From: Candidatus Aminicenantota bacterium | Lineage (GTDB): Bacteria > Acidobacteriota > Aminicenantia > UBA2199 | Assembly: GCA_020355945.1 (NCBI GenBank) | Contig: CP070627.1 | Location: 8,615,906-8,631,884 of the forward strand | DNA: 15,979 nt | Direction: 5' to 3' | In this document: positions 13,102 through 15,979 of the stretch, piece after piece | Layout: each line of letters opens with the position of its first letter | How positions within the stretch are numbered: the stretch's first letter is position 1 | Notes under the pieces: model-generated | Database searches by the model: none | The model's input: the letters and a program-made list of their open reading frames with translations, nothing else | What the model was told of the DNA's origin: nothing | Made by a program: the position numbers and the translations under genes

Positions 13102-15627
13102 ATGGGTATGTCACACACGCTGAGGGTATTTAGACCTCACCGCACTCCACCTGAACAACTGGAAAAAACATTTGTAGCCAGGGGACCACTTTTACAAGAA
13201 ATTTTAAATAAGCTGGAAAAATGGCAGCCCGGAAAATCCAGGCAGCATTATTTAATCATTGGACCCCGCGGAATTGGCAAAACCAACCTCCTAAGACTTA
13301 TTGAATACAATATTGAGCGCAAATCCCCCCCCGGTAATAAATGGAATTCCATTTCACTTTCGGAAGATGCGTATGGAATTACTAAGACAGCGGATTTACT
13401 GGTTGAAGCTCTCCGGATATTATCCGACAAAACAAACGATAAAAATATCACAGATGCTTATGATAAAGTAAAATATGATGACAATGACGACCGGGTTACT
13501 GATTTATCATTAGATGCTTTCAGAGAATTTCACAAAAAAAATGGATGCGGGATCCTGTTGATGGTAGAGAATGTCAACCGGGTACTTGAAAATCAAATCA
13601 AGATTAAAAGAGAAATCCATTTACTCAGGAAAATTTTAATTGAAGAGGAGTGGATCATTCTTATTTGTACATCTCCAACCTATTTAAATGCAGTTACAAA
13701 GCCTGAAGAGCCTTTATTTGAGTTCTTCGAGGTTAAATTTCTTGAAGAACTAAGCCCAGGAGAACAGCAAGAAATGCTGCGCAAAATTGCGCTGCTTGAA
13801 AATAATACCGATTTTATCGAGCATTATTTGGATAAATTAAAACCGCAATTACAGGCACTTTATCACTTTACCGGCGGCAACCCGCGGTTAACCATTATGC
13901 TTTACGACCTGGTTGCCAATCAACATATCAGTGATGTAAAAGATGAACTTGACGGTCTCCTGGATAAACTCACTCCTTTTTACCAGGATCGAATGAAAGA
14001 GATTGCTCAACAGGAGGCCAGGCTGCTTGAAAAGATGGCATTAATGCCTGTAGGGTGTACGCCCACAGAATTGGCAAAAGAGTCTCGAATGCCGCACAAG
14101 AATGTTAGCGCTCTTTTAACACGTTTGGAACGTACCGGTTATGTAAGAAGAGAACCGAGGCGAAAAAAACAGACGGTTTATATTATTCCCGAAAGATTCT
14201 TTCGTATTTGGCATCAAATGAATCATTCCCGTTCCGCAAGAGGCAGGGTCCAATATTTGCTCGAGTTTTTTATTTCCTGGTATGCCACGCCTGAAGAAAG
14301 AGACCAGGTATGGGAGAAATTGTCGGATACCTTCCAGGTAGTCCTGCAAGAGAATGAAGAGGATAGAATCGAGGAACTCAGCGAATATATGCAGTACATT
14401 GAAGAGATTTCCGAAGAAAGAGAAAAGTATGGCCGGCTTTTTGACCGCCTTCATAAAATATGGAGTTATAAAGGCTTTTATGCAATTAAAGATGAAATGG
14501 ACGACCTTGATAAGCACTATCAAAATGACGGAAATTATTTTTATAACAAAGGCATATTTCTTTTTAGAAAATTAAAAAGGAAAAAAGGAGCACTTTCGGC
14601 TTTCCGGATGGCCAATAAATTAATGCCCAACAATATTTTGGTACTTTTCAATCTTAAGTTCTTCGTCCGAAAAGATAGAGGCGGAAAAATCCATCAACAA
14701 ATTATCAAACTCATACGAACAAAGAAACATTTTGATTCAAAAATAAAAGATGAAGATATGCTTCTTGAAATTTTTCAAGATGAGGAAGATTCGCAAATTG
14801 TTAGAATTGTCTCTCATTTATTGACAAAATATCCAGATGAAGAAGTAATTGACAAAGTCATTAACATCATTCAAACGTCTGAATCATCATTTAAAAAGCA
14901 AGTTGGAATAACGTCTCTTGGATTTTTCAAATTAAAAAGAACGGTTCCGGTGATAATAGATTTTTTAAAAAATGAAGCAAATAATGTTCGAGGTAGTGCA
15001 GCCAGTGCTCTTGGACGAATTGGTTCCGAATTAGCCGTTAGTGCTCTGATAGGCTGTTTAAAAGACGAAGATAATATTGTACGAGGTAGTGCAGCAAAAG
15101 CTCTTGGACGGATTGGTTCCGAATTAGCCGTTAGTGCTCTGATAGGCTGTTTAAAAGACGAAGATAATATTGTACGAGGGATTGTGGCCAAAGCTCTTGG
15201 ATGTATTGGCTCTGAATTAGCCGTTGGTGCTCTGATAGATTCTTTAAAAGATGAAGCAAAAAATGTTAGAATCAGTTCGATAATAGCATTAGGAAATATT
15301 ACTCTAAAAAAGCCCATTCAACATTTAGATAAAGTGATTCAATTATTGATTGAAATAAAAACCGATAAAAGTTTTTATGTATCAAAACAAGTATTTAGAA
15401 ATTTATTGGATTCCGGGTTTTGTTCAAGTGATATCGAAATGATCGAGGCATTAGTTGAACATGCCAGGAAGGGGTTTAAAAATGGAGAAGAGATTTTTAA
15501 GCCTTATATCATTGCAGTAGAATATATTAAATCCCACCGGGACCCGGCAATCATCGAACGCCAGCACCCGGAAATGCGCGAAGCTGTCCAACTTCTTGTT
15601 GATTCGTTTGATAAGGTTGAAAGATAA
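13102..15627 (+). CDS. STAND-like ATPase with winged helix, TPR-like and HEAT repeats
   Basis: An 841-residue multidomain NTPase. Order seen: P-loop ATPase with GPRGIGKTN (54-62, Walker A); a noncanonical Walker B ILLMVEN (151-157, Glu-Asn where Asp-Glu is usual); a strand with ICTSPTYL (188-195); FTGGNPRL (256-263), a sensor-2/lid motif; a winged helix (about 305-375: TPTELAKESRMPHKNVSALL and RLERTGYVRREPRR); an acidic helical linker (about 415-475); a TPR-like hairpin (477-520); and HEAT/PBS-lyase-like repeats of 31 residues (about 613-735) followed by a helical tail. NTPase + winged helix + superstructure repeats is the STAND signal-transduction layout, in which repeats sense a ligand and ATP-driven oligomerisation follows. 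Two ATGs (13102, 13108) each have a possible GGAG site (13091-13094 or 13097-13100), so the start is uncertain by two codons. The effector, if any, is not obvious. Confidence 0.78.
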   Translation: MGMSHTLRVFRPHRTPPEQLEKTFVARGPLLQEILNKLEKWQPGKSRQHYLIIGPRGIGKTNLLRLIEYNIERKSPPGNKWNSISLSEDAYGITKTADLLVEALRILSDKTNDKNITDAYDKVKYDDNDDRVTDLSLDAFREFHKKNGCGILLMVENVNRVLENQIKIKREIHLLRKILIEEEWIILICTSPTYLNAVTKPEEPLFEFFEVKFLEELSPGEQQEMLRKIALLENNTDFIEHYLDKLKPQLQALYHFTGGNPRLTIMLYDLVANQHISDVKDELDGLLDKLTPFYQDRMKEIAQQEARLLEKMALMPVGCTPTELAKESRMPHKNVSALLTRLERTGYVRREPRRKKQTVYIIPERFFRIWHQMNHSRSARGRVQYLLEFFISWYATPEERDQVWEKLSDTFQVVLQENEEDRIEELSEYMQYIEEISEEREKYGRLFDRLHKIWSYKGFYAIKDEMDDLDKHYQNDGNYFYNKGIFLFRKLKRKKGALSAFRMANKLMPNNILVLFNLKFFVRKDRGGKIHQQIIKLIRTKKHFDSKIKDEDMLLEIFQDEEDSQIVRIVSHLLTKYPDEEVIDKVINIIQTSESSFKKQVGITSLGFFKLKRTVPVIIDFLKNEANNVRGSAASALGRIGSELAVSALIGCLKDEDNIVRGSAAKALGRIGSELAVSALIGCLKDEDNIVRGIVAKALGCIGSELAVGALIDSLKDEAKNVRISSIIALGNITLKKPIQHLDKVIQLLIEIKTDKSFYVSKQVFRNLLDSGFCSSDIEMIEALVEHARKGFKNGEEIFKPYIIAVEYIKSHRDPAIIERQHPEMREAVQLLVDSFDKVER
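14989..15267 (+). repeat. Three 93-base tandem repeats encoding HEAT repeats
   Basis: Units at 14989-15081, 15082-15174 and 15175-15267, each coding 31 residues with the core VRGSAAKALGRIGSELAVSA. Units 1 and 2 differ at only four of 93 positions and share an exact 68-base direct repeat (15019-15086 and 15112-15179). Unit 3 is more diverged, and a degenerate fourth unit follows from 15268. Confidence 0.92.
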
Positions 15628-15718
15628 ATGGAAAAGACCAAATATTAATCCAATGACCAATGACCGCTCTGCCCGCGTCTTGGGCCCGCCGGAGGCAAAG
15701 TGGTGGTGGATTTAGTTT
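15628..15718. other. Short intergenic stretch with no clear feature
   Basis: Contains a tandem CCAATGA and a GC-rich patch (15671-15695) with a four-base stem at most (GCCC/GGGC). No intrinsic terminator for the ATPase operon can be supported, although the sequence from 15711 is T-rich. Confidence 0.3.
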
Positions 15719-15747
15719 TTGTATTTTATTCTTTTTTTGTTTATAAT
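15719..15747 (+). promoter_or_regulatory. Possible promoter of the terminal lipoprotein gene
   Basis: A perfect TATAAT (15742-15747) lies 17 bases after TTGTAT (15719-15724), a weak -35 box in T-rich sequence. It would give a leader of about 45 bases. The -10 is convincing; the -35 is not. Confidence 0.4.
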
Positions 15748-15796
15748 ACAATCTCAGATAAAAGGCTTTTACCAAAGAAACGCTAAGGAGGATAAC

Positions 15797-15979
15797 ATGA
15801 AGGCAACATCATGCCTGTTGATGTGTTTTATCGGGGGGGTGGCGGGATTTTTGTTTTTTTCGTGTCAGGAAGGCAAAAAAACCTCCACACTGGTTCAGCC
15901 GGAAAAATGGTGGCAGGTTCACCCACGACCGATTTATTCGAAATTGGAAAAAATAGGCACCTTCCAGGCCTGGTTTGAT
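15797..15979 (+). CDS. Lipoprotein, N-terminal 61 residues (3' partial)
   Basis: The frame opens at an ATG with a strong AAGGAGG (15785-15791) five bases upstream and runs off the window end. The first 22 residues form a lipoprotein signal (MKATSCLLMCF, then GGVAGFLFFSC; the acceptor is C23), followed by a polar linker EGKKTSTLVQ. The visible mature start, EKWWQVHPRPIYSKLEKIG then TFQAWFD, loosely recalls the leader of metallo-beta-lactamase-fold hydrolases in related uncultured bacteria. That is memory of style, not proof; the catalytic motifs would lie beyond the window. It probably has its own promoter. Confidence 0.65.
   Translation, partial: MKATSCLLMCFIGGVAGFLFFSCQEGKKTSTLVQPEKWWQVHPRPIYSKLEKIGTFQAWFD

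Noticed and set aside
14989..15267. CRISPR-like tandem repeats
   Set aside because: Repeats are contiguous, in frame and code for HEAT units; there are no spacers.
14871..15317. Repetitive 148-codon frame on the reverse strand
   Set aside because: Its repeats are only the reverse reading of the 93-base HEAT repeats.
15651..15695. Intrinsic terminator after the ATPase operon
   Set aside because: The best stem has only four pairs (GCCC/GGGC), and the T-rich tract begins about 25 bases later, so it cannot be supported.

Overview
The window looks like a chromosomal stretch from a Gram-negative bacterium of moderate to low GC. It encodes an outer-membrane-type carbohydrate-binding/beta-barrel protein (DUF5916 style), lipoproteins, and archaeal-type ATPases with HEAT repeats. 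This mix, together with a LanB-like enzyme, recalls uncultured Acidobacteriota-like lineages such as Candidatus Aminicenantes. That placement is an impression from protein style; there is no rRNA or tRNA here to settle it.

Region 1 (start to 7984, + strand) is a tightly packed operon of seven genes. In order they are an APH-type small-molecule kinase (5' end outside the window), a LanB-like lantibiotic dehydratase without the usual elimination domain, a GNAT acetyltransferase, two FemAB-like acyl/aminoacyl transferases, a radical SAM enzyme with the CX8CX2C motif and C-terminal cysteines of the archaeosine-synthase (RaSEA/TIGR01210) type, and an MFS exporter. Several genes overlap or are 1-23 bases apart. 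I read it as a specialised-metabolite pathway, possibly RiPP or aminoacyl-tRNA dependent, with self-resistance or export. No precursor peptide gene is visible inside the window, so the substrate is unknown.

Region 2 (8002-10917, - strand) is a two-gene operon: a DUF5916/CBM9-like outer membrane protein followed by an L-2-amino-thiazoline-4-carboxylate hydrolase-family protein. It has a consensus promoter (TTGACA-16-TATAAT) and a 100-base leader. It converges on region 1 through a likely bidirectional terminator whose stem arms lie inside the 3' ends of both converging genes. A small lipoprotein gene with its own promoter lies upstream, also on the - strand.

Region 3 (11732-15627, + strand) is a two-gene ATPase operon. 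Its near-consensus promoter is followed at once by a 36-base near-perfect palindrome, built of two tandem 14-base palindromes, sitting over the predicted transcription start. The first gene is an archaeal-type AAA ATPase. The second is a STAND-like protein: P-loop NTPase, winged helix, TPR-like segment and HEAT repeats, two of which are 89/93 identical in DNA. This layout resembles a repressor-controlled sensing or defence module, but that is inference. The window ends in the first 61 codons of another lipoprotein gene.
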